Below, one piece after another: positions 41,101 to 50,271 of a stretch of 64,000 nt of DNA. The position numbers and the translations under genes are program-made. The notes below the pieces were generated by a model. It was not told the origin of the DNA, did not search any database, and saw only the letters and a program-made list of their open reading frames with translations. How positions within the stretch are numbered: the stretch's first letter is position 1; every line of letters begins with the position of its first letter. Origin of the DNA: an uncultured Verrucomicrobiota bacterium (lineage in GTDB: Bacteria > Verrucomicrobiota > Verrucomicrobiia > Opitutales > Opitutaceae); assembly GCA_903876795.1 (NCBI GenBank), contig CAIRBK010000082.1, positions 62,001-126,000 of the forward strand, read 5' to 3'.

Positions 41101-41918
41101 AAAAGAGATTGAAGCTCGGCGGCGCGATAGACGTGGGCGAGGGCGCGGGTCACCGGAGTATGTTCAAGATCGAGTCGGCGTTCGTCGAGCCGGGAGACGG
41201 GCATGACGCCGAGCCGGGCGTTGGTGACAAAAATCTCCTCGGCGTGTTCAAGATCCGCGCGCGTGAGGAGGGCTTCGCGGGCCCGGTCCGGCCCGAGCAA
41301 GGCAAGCACGCGACCGCGGGCGATGCCGGGGAGCGGACCGCATGCTGACGGCGGCGTGAGGGCGACGCCGTGGCGCACGACAAAAACGTTGGTGGTCGCG
41401 CCCTCGATGACGATGCCGGCGGGCGTAAGGAAGAGGGATTCGTCGAAACCCTCGGCCAGCGCGGCGCGTTTGGCGCGAATGTTGGCGAGGTAGTTGATGG
41501 TCTTGTGACCGGAGATGGCCCCGGTGCGTTCTCCGGTGAAGACGGTGCGCAGATGGAAACCACGGGCGTAGGTGTCGGCCGGGTAGAGGCCTGGGCGCGT
41601 GGTAATGAGTTCGCCGGGGGTCGGGTCCCGGGCAAAAAGGACGATTTTGGCGAAACCGTCCGTGAGTGCGTTGGCGGTGATAACTCGCTGGAGGCGTTCG
41701 TGCAGGGTCTCGAGGTCGTCGGCGTAGGCGAGATCAAGGGCGCGGCAGCTGGCAGTGAGGCGGACGTGGTGGTGAGCGAGGAAGACGGGGCGGGAGTTGA
41801 GGACCTTGATGGTTTCAAAAATCCCGTGTCCGTAGAGAAAGCCCTCGCAGGTCGCGGGAATGCATGCGGCGGTGGCCGGCAGGAGGGTATTGTCGAGGAG
41901 GACGTGGGCGGCGGACAT
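41097..41918 (-). CDS. pabC: Aminodeoxychorismate lyase (class IV aminotransferase)
   Basis: GFLYGHGIFETIKV, KTINYLANIRAKRAALAEGFDESLFL; downstream of pabB. Confidence 0.85.
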   Translation of the reverse strand: MSAAHVLLDNTLLPATAACIPATCEGFLYGHGIFETIKVLNSRPVFLAHHHVRLTASCRALDLAYADDLETLHERLQRVITANALTDGFAKIVLFARDPTPGELITTRPGLYPADTYARGFHLRTVFTGERTGAISGHKTINYLANIRAKRAALAEGFDESLFLTPAGIVIEGATTNVFVVRHGVALTPPSACGPLPGIARGRVLALLGPDRAREALLTRADLEHAEEIFVTNARLGVMPVSRLDERRLDLEHTPVTRALAHVYRAAELQSLL

Positions 41919-41930
41919 GGCGTGAGGGAA

Positions 41931-43889
41931 TCAGTCGCGGCGGGTCAAAGCCTCGTGCATGGCGCGGCCTTTATCGAGGGTTTCCTGGTATTCGGCGGCG
42001 GGGTCTGAGTCCCAGACGATGCCACCGCCGACGTGGTAATAGGCGCGGCCGTCCACGCAGGTGAGGGTACGGATGGCGATGTTGAGGTCGGCGTTGCCGT
42101 CAAAGCCGAGGTAGCCGATCGCGCCGGTGTAGACGTGGCGGCGGTGCGGCTCCAGCTCGTCGATAATTTCCATCGAGCGGATCTTGGGTGCGCCCGTGAT
42201 GGAACCGCCGGGAAAGGCGGCCCTCACGCAATCGATCACGTCAAGCCCTTCGCGCAATGTGCCGGACACCGTGGCAACGAGGTGATGGACGGTCGGGTGC
42301 GACTCGAGTCGCCAGAGATCGTCCACGCGCACCGAGCCGTAATCGCAGACGCGGCCGAGGTCGTTGCGCTCCAGATCCACGATCATCAGCAGTTCGGCGC
42401 GGTCCTTCTCGCTGGCGACGAGTTCGGCGGCGAGGCGGGCGTCGGCGGCCGAATCGGCGGAGCGAGGGCGGGTGCCCTTGATCGGTCGGGTTTCGACCCG
42501 TCGGCCGCGCACGGTGAGAAAGCGCTCGGGAGAACTGCTCACGATCTGTACAGGCCCGAAGCCAAGGTAAGCGGCGAACGGCGCGGGGCTGCGTTGCCGG
42601 AGACGCTGGTAAAGGGTGTAGGGCGCACAGGGCAGCGAGGCCGAGAATCGTTGCGTAAGGTTGACCTGGTAGACGTCGCCTGCGGCGATGTAGGCTTTGA
42701 TGCGGTTGATGGCCCCGGCGTAGGTCTCGGCGGTGAAGTTGGCTGCGGGGGAAGCCGGGGCGACGGTTGCGTCGTCTGACGGGCGGAGCGGGGCGTCGAA
42801 GGCGGTGCGTAGGCCAGCGAGCAGTTCCGCTGCGGGTGTGGACGCGACCGGATTCGCGACCAGCCAGGTGCGGCCGGAGGCATGCTCATGGGCGATGAAG
42901 GCGTCGTAGAAGCCGAATTCGCAATCGGGAACCGAGGGTAGATCGTCGGGTTTGGCGCGCTGAATTTTTTCCAACTGCGTGCACAGCTCGTATCCGAAAA
43001 ATCCGACGGCACCGCCGGTGAAGGGCAACGCGGGAGGCGGCGAGAGGCCGGACACAGTGTCACCTATTAGGTGACACTGTGGGTTTGGTTTAGCGTGGTT
43101 GCGGAGAAGATTCTGAAGTTCGGCAAATACGGAGGTGTCACCCATTAGGTGACGCTTTGGATTGGGCGCGCGAAGGTCGAGGGTGGTGAGGCCGGACTTG
43201 CAGCGGAGGACAAGAAAGGGGTCGAAGCCGATGAAGGAATAGGCGCCGAGGCCGCCCGTGGTGCGGCCGCTGTCGAGAAAGAAGGCGTGGTCGCGATCGG
43301 CGAGCGTGGCGAAAAACTCGTGGGGCGGTGCGGGCAGCGTGGCTTCCTCAATGATGATCGGTGGCGTCAGGGCGAGGTCGCTACGCAGGGCAACGCCGCC
43401 GCGATCCACGCGCGAAAGATGTGCGCGCACGGGTTGTCCGCGGATGCTGAGATCGGGGTCGAGGTCGGCCAGAGGAACGAGGACAAAGGCCCGCTCGTGA
43501 AGGCGCGGGTGCGGGAGCGTCAGACGATCATCGTCGAAGGCGGCGTCGCCATGACAAAGGACGTCGAGGTCAATGGTGCGCGCGCCCCAGCGTTCGTGGC
43601 GGACGCGTCCGAGTTGTTGTTCGACCTCGATGCAGAGGTCGAGCAGCGCGGGCGGCTCCAGGCTGGTTTCCAGAGCGACGACGAGGTTGAGGTAGTCGGG
43701 CTGAGGGGCTTGGCCGGGCAGGCAGAGCGCGGCTGTCTCGTAAACAGGGGAAACGCGGGCAACGCGCACCCCGGGAGCGGCGGCGAGCCGGCCGAGGGCG
43801 CCGGCTAGCAAGGCGCGGCGGTCGCCGAGGTTACCGCCCAGTCCGAGGAAGGCGGTCTGCACGCGTTTTACTGGTTTCGACGGCGACAT
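41931..43889 (-). CDS. Fused HPPK (FolK) - aminodeoxychorismate synthase component I (PabB)
   Basis: One ORF: FolK GLGGNLGDRRALLAGAL...RHERWGARTIDLDVL...LPHPRLHERAFVLVPL, then PabB IKGTRPRSADSAADARLAAELVASEKDRAELLMIVDLERNDLGRV...AAFPGGSITGAPKIRSMEII. Confidence 0.9.
   Translation of the reverse strand: MSPSKPVKRVQTAFLGLGGNLGDRRALLAGALGRLAAAPGVRVARVSPVYETAALCLPGQAPQPDYLNLVVALETSLEPPALLDLCIEVEQQLGRVRHERWGARTIDLDVLCHGDAAFDDDRLTLPHPRLHERAFVLVPLADLDPDLSIRGQPVRAHLSRVDRGGVALRSDLALTPPIIIEEATLPAPPHEFFATLADRDHAFFLDSGRTTGGLGAYSFIGFDPFLVLRCKSGLTTLDLRAPNPKRHLMGDTSVFAELQNLLRNHAKPNPQCHLIGDTVSGLSPPPALPFTGGAVGFFGYELCTQLEKIQRAKPDDLPSVPDCEFGFYDAFIAHEHASGRTWLVANPVASTPAAELLAGLRTAFDAPLRPSDDATVAPASPAANFTAETYAGAINRIKAYIAAGDVYQVNLTQRFSASLPCAPYTLYQRLRQRSPAPFAAYLGFGPVQIVSSSPERFLTVRGRRVETRPIKGTRPRSADSAADARLAAELVASEKDRAELLMIVDLERNDLGRVCDYGSVRVDDLWRLESHPTVHHLVATVSGTLREGLDVIDCVRAAFPGGSITGAPKIRSMEIIDELEPHRRHVYTGAIGYLGFDGNADLNIAIRTLTCVDGRAYYHVGGGIVWDSDPAAEYQETLDKGRAMHEALTRRD
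43053..43081. repeat. Perfect palindrome inside PabB coding region, copy 1
   Basis: CACAGTGTCACCTA-T-TAGGTGACACTGTG, 14-bp arms. Confidence 0.85.
43137..43153. repeat. Palindromic core inside PabB coding region, copy 2
   Basis: GTCACC-CATTA-GGTGAC, centre 78 nt (26 codons) from copy 1, same reading frame. Confidence 0.8.
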
Positions 43890-44220
43890 GATCGAGGATG
43901 CCGGCGATGGGGACGGACGGTTTTTTGATGGTGATGGCGACCTGTTCGACGACGGGGCAGGCGGCGAGTATCCGGTCGATGACATGGCTGGCGAGGGCCT
44001 CGATGAGTTTGAAGCGGTCCTTTTCGACGGTCTCGCGGCAGATGCCGTAAACGCGGGTGTAATCGACGGTTTTGTTGAGGTCGTCGGTCGCGGCCGCCTC
44101 GGCGATATCGAGGGTGAGGACGAGGTCGATCACGAAGCGCTGGCCGAGGGTGTTCTCCTCGGGGAGGTCGCCGTGGTATCCGTAAAATACCATGTTCGAG
44201 AGGGTGATGCGGCCGGTCAT
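43831..44220 (-). CDS. folB: Dihydroneopterin aldolase
   Basis: ITLSNMVFYGYHGDLPEENTLGQRFVIDL, VDYTRVYGICRETVEKDRFKLIEALASHV. Confidence 0.93.
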   Translation of the reverse strand: MTGRITLSNMVFYGYHGDLPEENTLGQRFVIDLVLTLDIAEAAATDDLNKTVDYTRVYGICRETVEKDRFKLIEALASHVIDRILAACPVVEQVAITIKKPSVPIAGILDHVAVETSKTRADRLPRTGR

Positions 44221-44265
44221 GTGGTTTGAAGTAGCGGGGAGTGAGTAGCGGGTAGCGAGTATAAA

Positions 44266-45102
44266 TCAACCGTGACGGCGAACGGCGGCGGCCATGCGGG
44301 CGGCACGGGCGTTGGCCTCGACGTCGTGGACTCGGTGGAACTGAACACCTTGGGCCACGGCCAACGCGGTGAGGGCGAGGGTGCCTTCGAGGCGATCGGC
44401 CGGGGGTAAATCAAGAACGTGGCTGATGACGGATTTGCGCGAGACGCCCAGGAGGAGCGGGTGGCCTAGCGTGAGGAGTTCGTTCAGTCGGGCCAGCACC
44501 TCGAGGTTCTGGGCTTGGGTTTTCCCAAAGCCGATTCCGGGGTCGAGGATGATGCGGGCCGGGTCGATGCCGGCGGAGCGAGCAATGCCGAGCGTGCGCG
44601 TCAGGAAGGTTTTGATGTTCGCGATCACGTCGCCGGGAGCCTCGCGGAGCGCCTGGTCGTTGTGCATGAGGATAGCGGCGGCACCGTGACGGGCGATCAC
44701 CGCGGCCATTGCGGGGTCGCTCTGGAGGCCGTGAACATCGTTGACGACATGCGCGCCTGCGGCGAGGGCGGCGTCGGCCACGGCGGCGTGGTAGGTGTCT
44801 ATCGAGATGGGTGCGGCGGTGTGGCGGACGAGTTCGCGGATGACGGGGACTACACGACGAATCTCCTCGTCGGGGCCTACCTCGACGTAACCGGGACGGG
44901 TGGATTGTCCGCCAACGTCGATGATAGAGGCACCCTCGGCGACCAAGAGGCGGCCGCGGGATACGGCGGCGGGCAGCGAGGCGTGTTGTCCGCCGTCGAA
45001 GAAAGAGTCGGTGGTGACGTTAAGGATGCCGACGAGGTGGGGGGTACCGTCAAGGAGGAGGCGGCGGTCGCGGCAGATGAGTTCGCGGGCGGTAGACGGC
45101 AT
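44266..45102 (-). CDS. folP: Dihydropteroate synthase
   Basis: LVGILNVTTDSFFDGGQH, IIDVGGQSTRPGY, IILDPGIGFGKT. Confidence 0.95.
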   Translation of the reverse strand: MPSTARELICRDRRLLLDGTPHLVGILNVTTDSFFDGGQHASLPAAVSRGRLLVAEGASIIDVGGQSTRPGYVEVGPDEEIRRVVPVIRELVRHTAAPISIDTYHAAVADAALAAGAHVVNDVHGLQSDPAMAAVIARHGAAAILMHNDQALREAPGDVIANIKTFLTRTLGIARSAGIDPARIILDPGIGFGKTQAQNLEVLARLNELLTLGHPLLLGVSRKSVISHVLDLPPADRLEGTLALTALAVAQGVQFHRVHDVEANARAARMAAAVRRHG

Positions 45103-45159
45103 CAGAAGTTTTTTAGGTTGGTAGAAGTCGTGCCAGCAGTGGAGGACTAGTCACCCTAG

Positions 45160-45329
45160 GGTGTGTGCCTGACTTGACTCAGGTCGTCGAACTCCGCGAG
45201 TGAGAGGATAAGCAGGCTGGGCACGCGTTGCCCTCGACGGCACGACCCGCCGGGTCGCCTCCGTCTCGGTCGCCTGGGCCGAGCCCGCTACTCCTCCCAC
45301 ACCGACCCGATTTATCTCCGAAACACACC
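45160..45329. mobile_element. Putative 170-bp MITE-like non-autonomous element
   Basis: Ends GGTGTGT...ACACACC (7-bp inverted repeats) flanked on both sides by CTAG (45156-45159, 45330-45333); lies in a decayed region. Confidence 0.4.
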
Positions 45330-45332
45330 CTA

Positions 45333-45474
45333 GCCGGACAATCGTGTCGGTGAAGGCAAAGCTGAGGATGCGGCGGGCGTCGGAGAGCCCGTAAACGTGC
45401 ACGGTATACCAGTCGGTCACGAGTGCGAAGCCGGGGAGCACAGGCAGGGTCCGTGTGAGCGTATGGCGGTTCAT
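45333..45474 (-). pseudogene. Possible 5' remnant of ABC transporter permease
   Basis: MNRHTLTRTLPVLPGFALVTDWYTVHVYGLSDARRILSFAFTDTIVRL resembles the N-terminus of NitT/TauT-type permeases and stops at the element boundary. Confidence 0.35.
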
Positions 45475-45485
45475 GCGGCGACAGG

Positions 45486-45801
45486 TTACATGGCGGTGTG
45501 CAGGTGTCGGGAGACCATGACGACGGAGTGTGTGACAAAGAACGCGGTCCATCGCTGCGGGGCGTGGATGGCGAGCAAGTGCTCTTTGATCTGTTCGCGA
45601 GTGATCTCCTCGAGGGCGCAGAAGGGTTCCTTGAGCAGCAGGAAGGTGGGTTGCAACATGGGGGGCGGGCGATGGAGACTCGCATCTTTAATCCGACGGA
45701 GAGCGGTCGGATGTGGCGGCCGGCGAGCACGGGGGCCGTGCGGAGCCATTGAAGCGCTTGGCAACGGATTGGAGATGGACGAGTGGGCGGGGGACGCTCA
45801 T
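45486..45801 (-). pseudogene. Degraded NitT/TauT-type ABC transporter ATPase
   Basis: Three frames: MSVPRPLVHLQSVAKRFNGS (N-term), HIRPLSVGLKMRVSIARP (compare LSGGMKMRVSIARAL), MLQPTFLLLKEPFCALEEITREQIKEHLLAIHAPQRWTAFFVTHSVV (compare LLLLDEPFGALDEITR...VLFVTHS). Walker A region absent. Confidence 0.75.
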
Positions 45802-45872
45802 GCGGCGGGTCGGGGCAATGAACATGCGCGTGGTCGGTGCATGGGCAACCGCATGGCCGATATGCGGCAAAG

Positions 45873-46745
45873 TCACTTCACACGAGCCAGCGCTTCGGAC
45901 GCCTCGATGAAGGCGGGCTCGAGTTTAAGGGCGGCCTGGAGCTCGCGACGGGCGTCGGCTGGACGGTTGTCTTTGGCCGCGATCAGGCCGAGGCGGTAAT
46001 GGGCGCCGGCGTGGTTGGGCTCTTCGGGGCGCGGAGTTATTTCCAGGCACCGGCGAAGGGCCTGCTCGCCGCGGGCGAGTTCGCGGCCTGTCTCGGAGGC
46101 GATGCGACCGAGGGTGTAGAGAGCCAGGTAGTTGTCGGGTTGGGTGCGCAGGAACGCGTCGCAGGCGGCCAGGGCCTCGTCGTAGCGTTTTTGGCTGCAA
46201 AGGGTGTTGGCCTTGACGATCGCGCCGCGGGCAGGGTTGCGCGCGGCGATCTCGGCGATGTGTTCGTAGGCGCGGTCGAAGTCTCCGCCGGCGAAAGCCG
46301 GGGCTCGCGTGTAGAACTGGATCAGGCCCTCGCGGTAGGCGATGTTGTCGGGATCGAGTTTGGAGGCCTGCTCCAGGGCATTGCGACCTCTGCGGGCGTA
46401 GCCGATGGCGCTAAACGTGCGGCCCAGCTCGGTGGCTCGAAGAAGGCTGGCGCTGCCGTAGTCGGCGAGGATGCGGGCATCCTTGGGGGAGAGCTCGGCG
46501 GCTTTGGCCAGGGCCACGACGGCATCCTCGCGGTGCTGGAGTTTCAGTTCGCAGCGGCCGAGATACCAGAGGGCGAGGGCGTTTTGGGGTTCGCGTGAGA
46601 CGATGACCGAAAGGTGTTCGCGCGCTTCCGGTACGTGTTTGGTCTCAAAAAGTTCGATGGCCGCCCCGAGGGGGAGGGTTTCGGCATGGACGGGATGGCC
46701 CAGCAAAATCAAACCCGTGATGAGGAGGAGGGACGGGTGTTTCAT
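45873..46745 (-). CDS. Secreted tetratricopeptide repeat protein
   Basis: Signal MKHPSLLLITGLILLGHPVHA; TPR repeats. Confidence 0.85.
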   Translation of the reverse strand: MKHPSLLLITGLILLGHPVHAETLPLGAAIELFETKHVPEAREHLSVIVSREPQNALALWYLGRCELKLQHREDAVVALAKAAELSPKDARILADYGSASLLRATELGRTFSAIGYARRGRNALEQASKLDPDNIAYREGLIQFYTRAPAFAGGDFDRAYEHIAEIAARNPARGAIVKANTLCSQKRYDEALAACDAFLRTQPDNYLALYTLGRIASETGRELARGEQALRRCLEITPRPEEPNHAGAHYRLGLIAAKDNRPADARRELQAALKLEPAFIEASEALARVK

Positions 46746-47950
46746 TCGAAGCGAAGGGCCTCGATGGGATCGAGGCGGGACGCTTTGCTGGCGGGGAAGT
46801 AACCGAAGATAACGCCGATGAGCGCGCTGCCGCCGAGGCCGGCCAGAACGGACCAAACTGGGATCAAGGTATTCCAACCGTTAAGATAGGAAAACAATTC
46901 GGAGATGCCGATGCCCAGGCCGACGCCGATGGCGCCGCCGATTCCGGAGAGGATCATGGCCTCGATCAGAAACTGGACGCGTATGTCGCTGTCGTGGGCA
47001 CCGATGGACAGGCGTATGCCGATCTCGCGGGTGCGTTCAGTCACGGAAACGAGCATGATGTTCATGACGCCGATGCCGCCGACGACGAGCGATACGCCCG
47101 CGACTATCCCGAGAAGCATCGTCATGGTCTTGGTGGTGGCGGTCGCCGCCTGGGCCAGTTCAAGCTGGTTGCGCACGGTGAAGTCGGGCTCCCGGCCGCT
47201 GCGGCGCTGAGTCAGGAGATCGGTGATGTCCTGCTGGATTTTCTCCATGCGATCGGGAGAGGACGCCTGAACAAGAATGGAATTGAGATTGGTGCGCCGG
47301 CTGACTCGCTTCATGGCGCTGGTGTAGGGGACGATGACAACATCGTCCTGGTCCTGGCCGAAGAGGTTGTAGCCTTTGCCCTTGAGGACACCGACGACCT
47401 TGAAAGGGATGTTGCGGATGCGGAGGGTCTGGCCCACGGGGCTGCCATCGGGGAAGAGCTGATCGACGATGGTTTTCCCGATGATGCAAACTTTGGATAC
47501 GCTGCGCACGTCCTGGTCGGTGAACATGCCGCCTTCAATCAGATCCCAAGCGCGGATGGAGAGGTAGTCGGGACCTTCGCCGATGATGGAGGTATTCCAA
47601 TTCAGACCGTTGGCGAGCACCTGCGCGCGATCGCGCACCTCGGGGCTTACGGCGACGACGTCGGCGACCTCGCGGGCCACGGCGGCGGCGTCTTCCGGGC
47701 TGAGGGTGCCGGCGCTGCCACCTCCGCCGCGCAGACCGCCGGTGGTGAAATTGCCGGAAAAAATGCTGATGACGTTTTGTCCGAGACTGGCGACCTGGGC
47801 TTCGACCTGGGCCTTGGCGCCGTTGCCGATGCTCACGATGGCGATGACCGCCGCGACGCCGATGATGATGCCCAGGCCGGTGAGTACGGAGCGCAGCTTG
47901 TTGCGCCGGAGCGCGCGGATCGCGATGAGGCAGGTGGCGAGGAATCTCAT
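46742..47950 (-). CDS. MacB-like ABC transporter permease
   Basis: ALRRNKLRSVLTGLGIIIGVAAVIAIVSIGNGAK; VTERTREIGIRLSIGA. Confidence 0.92.
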   Translation of the reverse strand: MRFLATCLIAIRALRRNKLRSVLTGLGIIIGVAAVIAIVSIGNGAKAQVEAQVASLGQNVISIFSGNFTTGGLRGGGGSAGTLSPEDAAAVAREVADVVAVSPEVRDRAQVLANGLNWNTSIIGEGPDYLSIRAWDLIEGGMFTDQDVRSVSKVCIIGKTIVDQLFPDGSPVGQTLRIRNIPFKVVGVLKGKGYNLFGQDQDDVVIVPYTSAMKRVSRRTNLNSILVQASSPDRMEKIQQDITDLLTQRRSGREPDFTVRNQLELAQAATATTKTMTMLLGIVAGVSLVVGGIGVMNIMLVSVTERTREIGIRLSIGAHDSDIRVQFLIEAMILSGIGGAIGVGLGIGISELFSYLNGWNTLIPVWSVLAGLGGSALIGVIFGYFPASKASRLDPIEALRFE

Positions 47951-48717
47951 GCGGGATGGTGGATGAGCTTTGCGGCGGTTTCGGCGGCCTGGAGTTTGGC
48001 GATCTCCACGGGGGCCAGGGAACGATTCGCCACGGTTTCATCGCGCACGACCTGGCCGTCGCGCACGATCAGGTTGCGTTTGCAAAAACGGGCGATGTCG
48101 AGCTCGTGAGTGACCATGACGATGGTGATGCCCTCATCGTTTAACTTTTGGAAAACGCCCATGACCTCGATGGACGTGCGGGTGTCGAGGTTGCCGGTGG
48201 GTTCGTCGGCCAACAGGACCTGGGGGCGGTTAACCAAGGAGCGGGCGATGGCGACGCGCTGCTGTTGACCGCCCGAGAGCTGGCTGGGGAAGTGGTCGTG
48301 GCGTTTGGCAAGGCCGACGATCTCCAAAGCCTGCATGGCACGGTCACGCATTTCCCGCGACGAGATGCGCTCTTTGGAGTAGAGCATGGGCAGTTCGACG
48401 TTCTCCAGGGCGGTGGTGCGCGGGAGCAAGTTGAAGCCTTGAAACACGAAGCCGAGCTTTTGATTTCGAATGTCGGCGCGTTGGTTGCGCTCAAGGCGGG
48501 AGACGTCGATGCCGTCGAGCAGGTAGCGTCCGCTGGTGGGCTGGTCGAGGCAGCCCAGAGTGTTCATCAAGGTGGATTTGCCCGAGCCCGACGCGCCCAT
48601 GATAGCGATGAACTCGCCCTTGTTGATCGCAAGGGAGATGCCCCGCACGGCGTGGACTTTGACTTCACCGCTGTCGTAGACGCGGTGGATGTCTTCCAGT
48701 TTTACGACGGGCTGCAT
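47947..48717 (-). CDS. MacB-like ABC transporter ATP-binding protein
   Basis: [45 protein letters not shown]. Confidence 0.94.
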   Translation of the reverse strand: MQPVVKLEDIHRVYDSGEVKVHAVRGISLAINKGEFIAIMGASGSGKSTLMNTLGCLDQPTSGRYLLDGIDVSRLERNQRADIRNQKLGFVFQGFNLLPRTTALENVELPMLYSKERISSREMRDRAMQALEIVGLAKRHDHFPSQLSGGQQQRVAIARSLVNRPQVLLADEPTGNLDTRTSIEVMGVFQKLNDEGITIVMVTHELDIARFCKRNLIVRDGQVVRDETVANRSLAPVEIAKLQAAETAAKLIHHPA

Positions 48718-48734
48718 ACGAAGCCTCGGGTTGT

Positions 48735-50120
48735 TCAGCGACGCTGGCCGAAGCCACCTCCGGGAGGGCCGAAGGGGCTCGCCGAAGCGCCGGCGGTCTT
48801 GGCGGACGGAATGCTGATTCCGGTGAGCACGACATCGCCCTCTTTGAGGCCTTCGAGAACCTCGGTCCCGGAGCCGTCGTTGATGCCAAGTTTAACGGTG
48901 ACTGCTTCGATCACGGGTTTTTTGGGGTCGGGCTTGACCAGTCTGTAAACGGTGCGCGACACCGGCGCGCCTGTGTTCCCGCCGCGGGATCCAAAGGCGG
49001 GCAAATCGATGCCGCGCGCCTTCGCGAGCTCCTGGACCTTGGCGAGGACCTCGGGGGAGGGCCGGCCGGAACCCGGGGTGAATCCTGCCTCGGCCATGAG
49101 CTCGCGGCGGATCTTGCGCAGTTGTTCGTCGGAGAGCGCGGGCTTGGCCGGAGCGGTCTTGCCGTCGGGACCGGGCGCGGTGTTCACATTGACGCCATCG
49201 GGAATGCGCACTCGCAGGGCGGCATTGGCAAGGCGCACGGCCTCGTTGCGCCGCGCGACGACGATGGACACGTTGGCTGTCATGCCGGGCTTAAGCTTCA
49301 GGTCGGCGTTGCTGACGTCGATGATGGTGGCGTAAACGACCACGTTTTGCTGTGTCTTAGGCGAGTTGCGGATCATCGAGACGCTTCCGCGAAACTGGGT
49401 GGAGGGGAAGGCATCGACGGTGAAGTTGACGGTTTGGCCAACTTCGACGGAGCCGATGTCGGCCTCGGAGACGGCGGCGTTGATCTGCATTTTCGACAGA
49501 TCGTTGGCTATGGTGAACAGGGTGGGGGCGTTGAGACTGGCGGCCACAGTTTTACCGACGTCGGTGAGGCGATCCATTACAATTCCGTCGATGGGTGTGT
49601 AGATGTTGCAGCGGGCCAGATCCACGGCGGCGTTGTCCACGGAAGCCTGCTGGATTTGCAGTTGGGCCTCCGCCTGGGCAAGCTGGGCTTCGGCCTGATC
49701 GAGTTCCTGTTGGGAGACCAGTTGTTTACCGAAAAGAATGCGGGTGCGCTCGGCGTTGAGTTTGACCAAAGTATGGTTGGCCCGGGTGTTGGCGAGTTGG
49801 GCCTTGGCCTGGTTAAGGCGCGACTGGTAAGTGGCCGGATCGATCTGGGCGAGGAGATCGCCTTTTTTCACAGTTGAATTATAGTCCACGAGCACTGCGC
49901 TGATGAGCCCTGATATTTGCGAACTCACATCAACGGTCACAACCGGCTGAAGGTCACCGCTGGCGGTTACGGATTGAATGACGTCTGCTCGCGTGATCGT
50001 GGTAGTGGTCAATTCGATTTCCGGCGAGGCTTCCCTTGTATAAAGGTAATACCCGACACCGCCGAACAGGAAGAAAGCAGCGAGAAGAAACCAAATTTTG
50101 TAGGAGCGGGCTTGAGCCAT
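48735..50120 (-). CDS. MacA-like periplasmic adaptor (HlyD/RND adaptor family)
   Basis: N-terminal TM; VTASGDLQPVVTVDVSSQISGLISAVLVDYNSTVKKGDLLAQIDP; coiled-coil hairpin. Confidence 0.92.
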   Translation of the reverse strand: MAQARSYKIWFLLAAFFLFGGVGYYLYTREASPEIELTTTTITRADVIQSVTASGDLQPVVTVDVSSQISGLISAVLVDYNSTVKKGDLLAQIDPATYQSRLNQAKAQLANTRANHTLVKLNAERTRILFGKQLVSQQELDQAEAQLAQAEAQLQIQQASVDNAAVDLARCNIYTPIDGIVMDRLTDVGKTVAASLNAPTLFTIANDLSKMQINAAVSEADIGSVEVGQTVNFTVDAFPSTQFRGSVSMIRNSPKTQQNVVVYATIIDVSNADLKLKPGMTANVSIVVARRNEAVRLANAALRVRIPDGVNVNTAPGPDGKTAPAKPALSDEQLRKIRRELMAEAGFTPGSGRPSPEVLAKVQELAKARGIDLPAFGSRGGNTGAPVSRTVYRLVKPDPKKPVIEAVTVKLGINDGSGTEVLEGLKEGDVVLTGISIPSAKTAGASASPFGPPGGGFGQRR

Positions 50121-50271
50121 GATGAAAGGGAAAGAGGGAGGTTTTGGTGAGCGCCAGTATCAGGGAATTTAGAATGCAGACCTCCTCAAGTCGCGGGACA
50201 AGATTGACGTCAAGAAGCCTCGGCTCCGTCCGAAGTTAAATTTTGGAGACAAACTTGCACGATTGCCGTGG

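Noticed and set aside
45151-45552. 133-aa ORF treated as a real gene
   Set aside because: Its 5' part looks like a permease remnant and its 3' part runs through the CTAG-flanked element; better explained as a pseudogene plus insertion.
46994-48109. 371-aa plus-strand ORF opposite the macB-like genes
   Set aside because: Shadow ORF with Asp/Ala/Gly-rich composition and no motifs.
50100-50124. Single REP-like string GTAGGAGCGGGCTTGAGCCATGAT at the start of the macA-like gene
   Set aside because: It resembles the REP motif at 7266, but it is the coding start MAQARSYK, the inner stem is only 4 bp and there is no inverted partner; probably coincidence.
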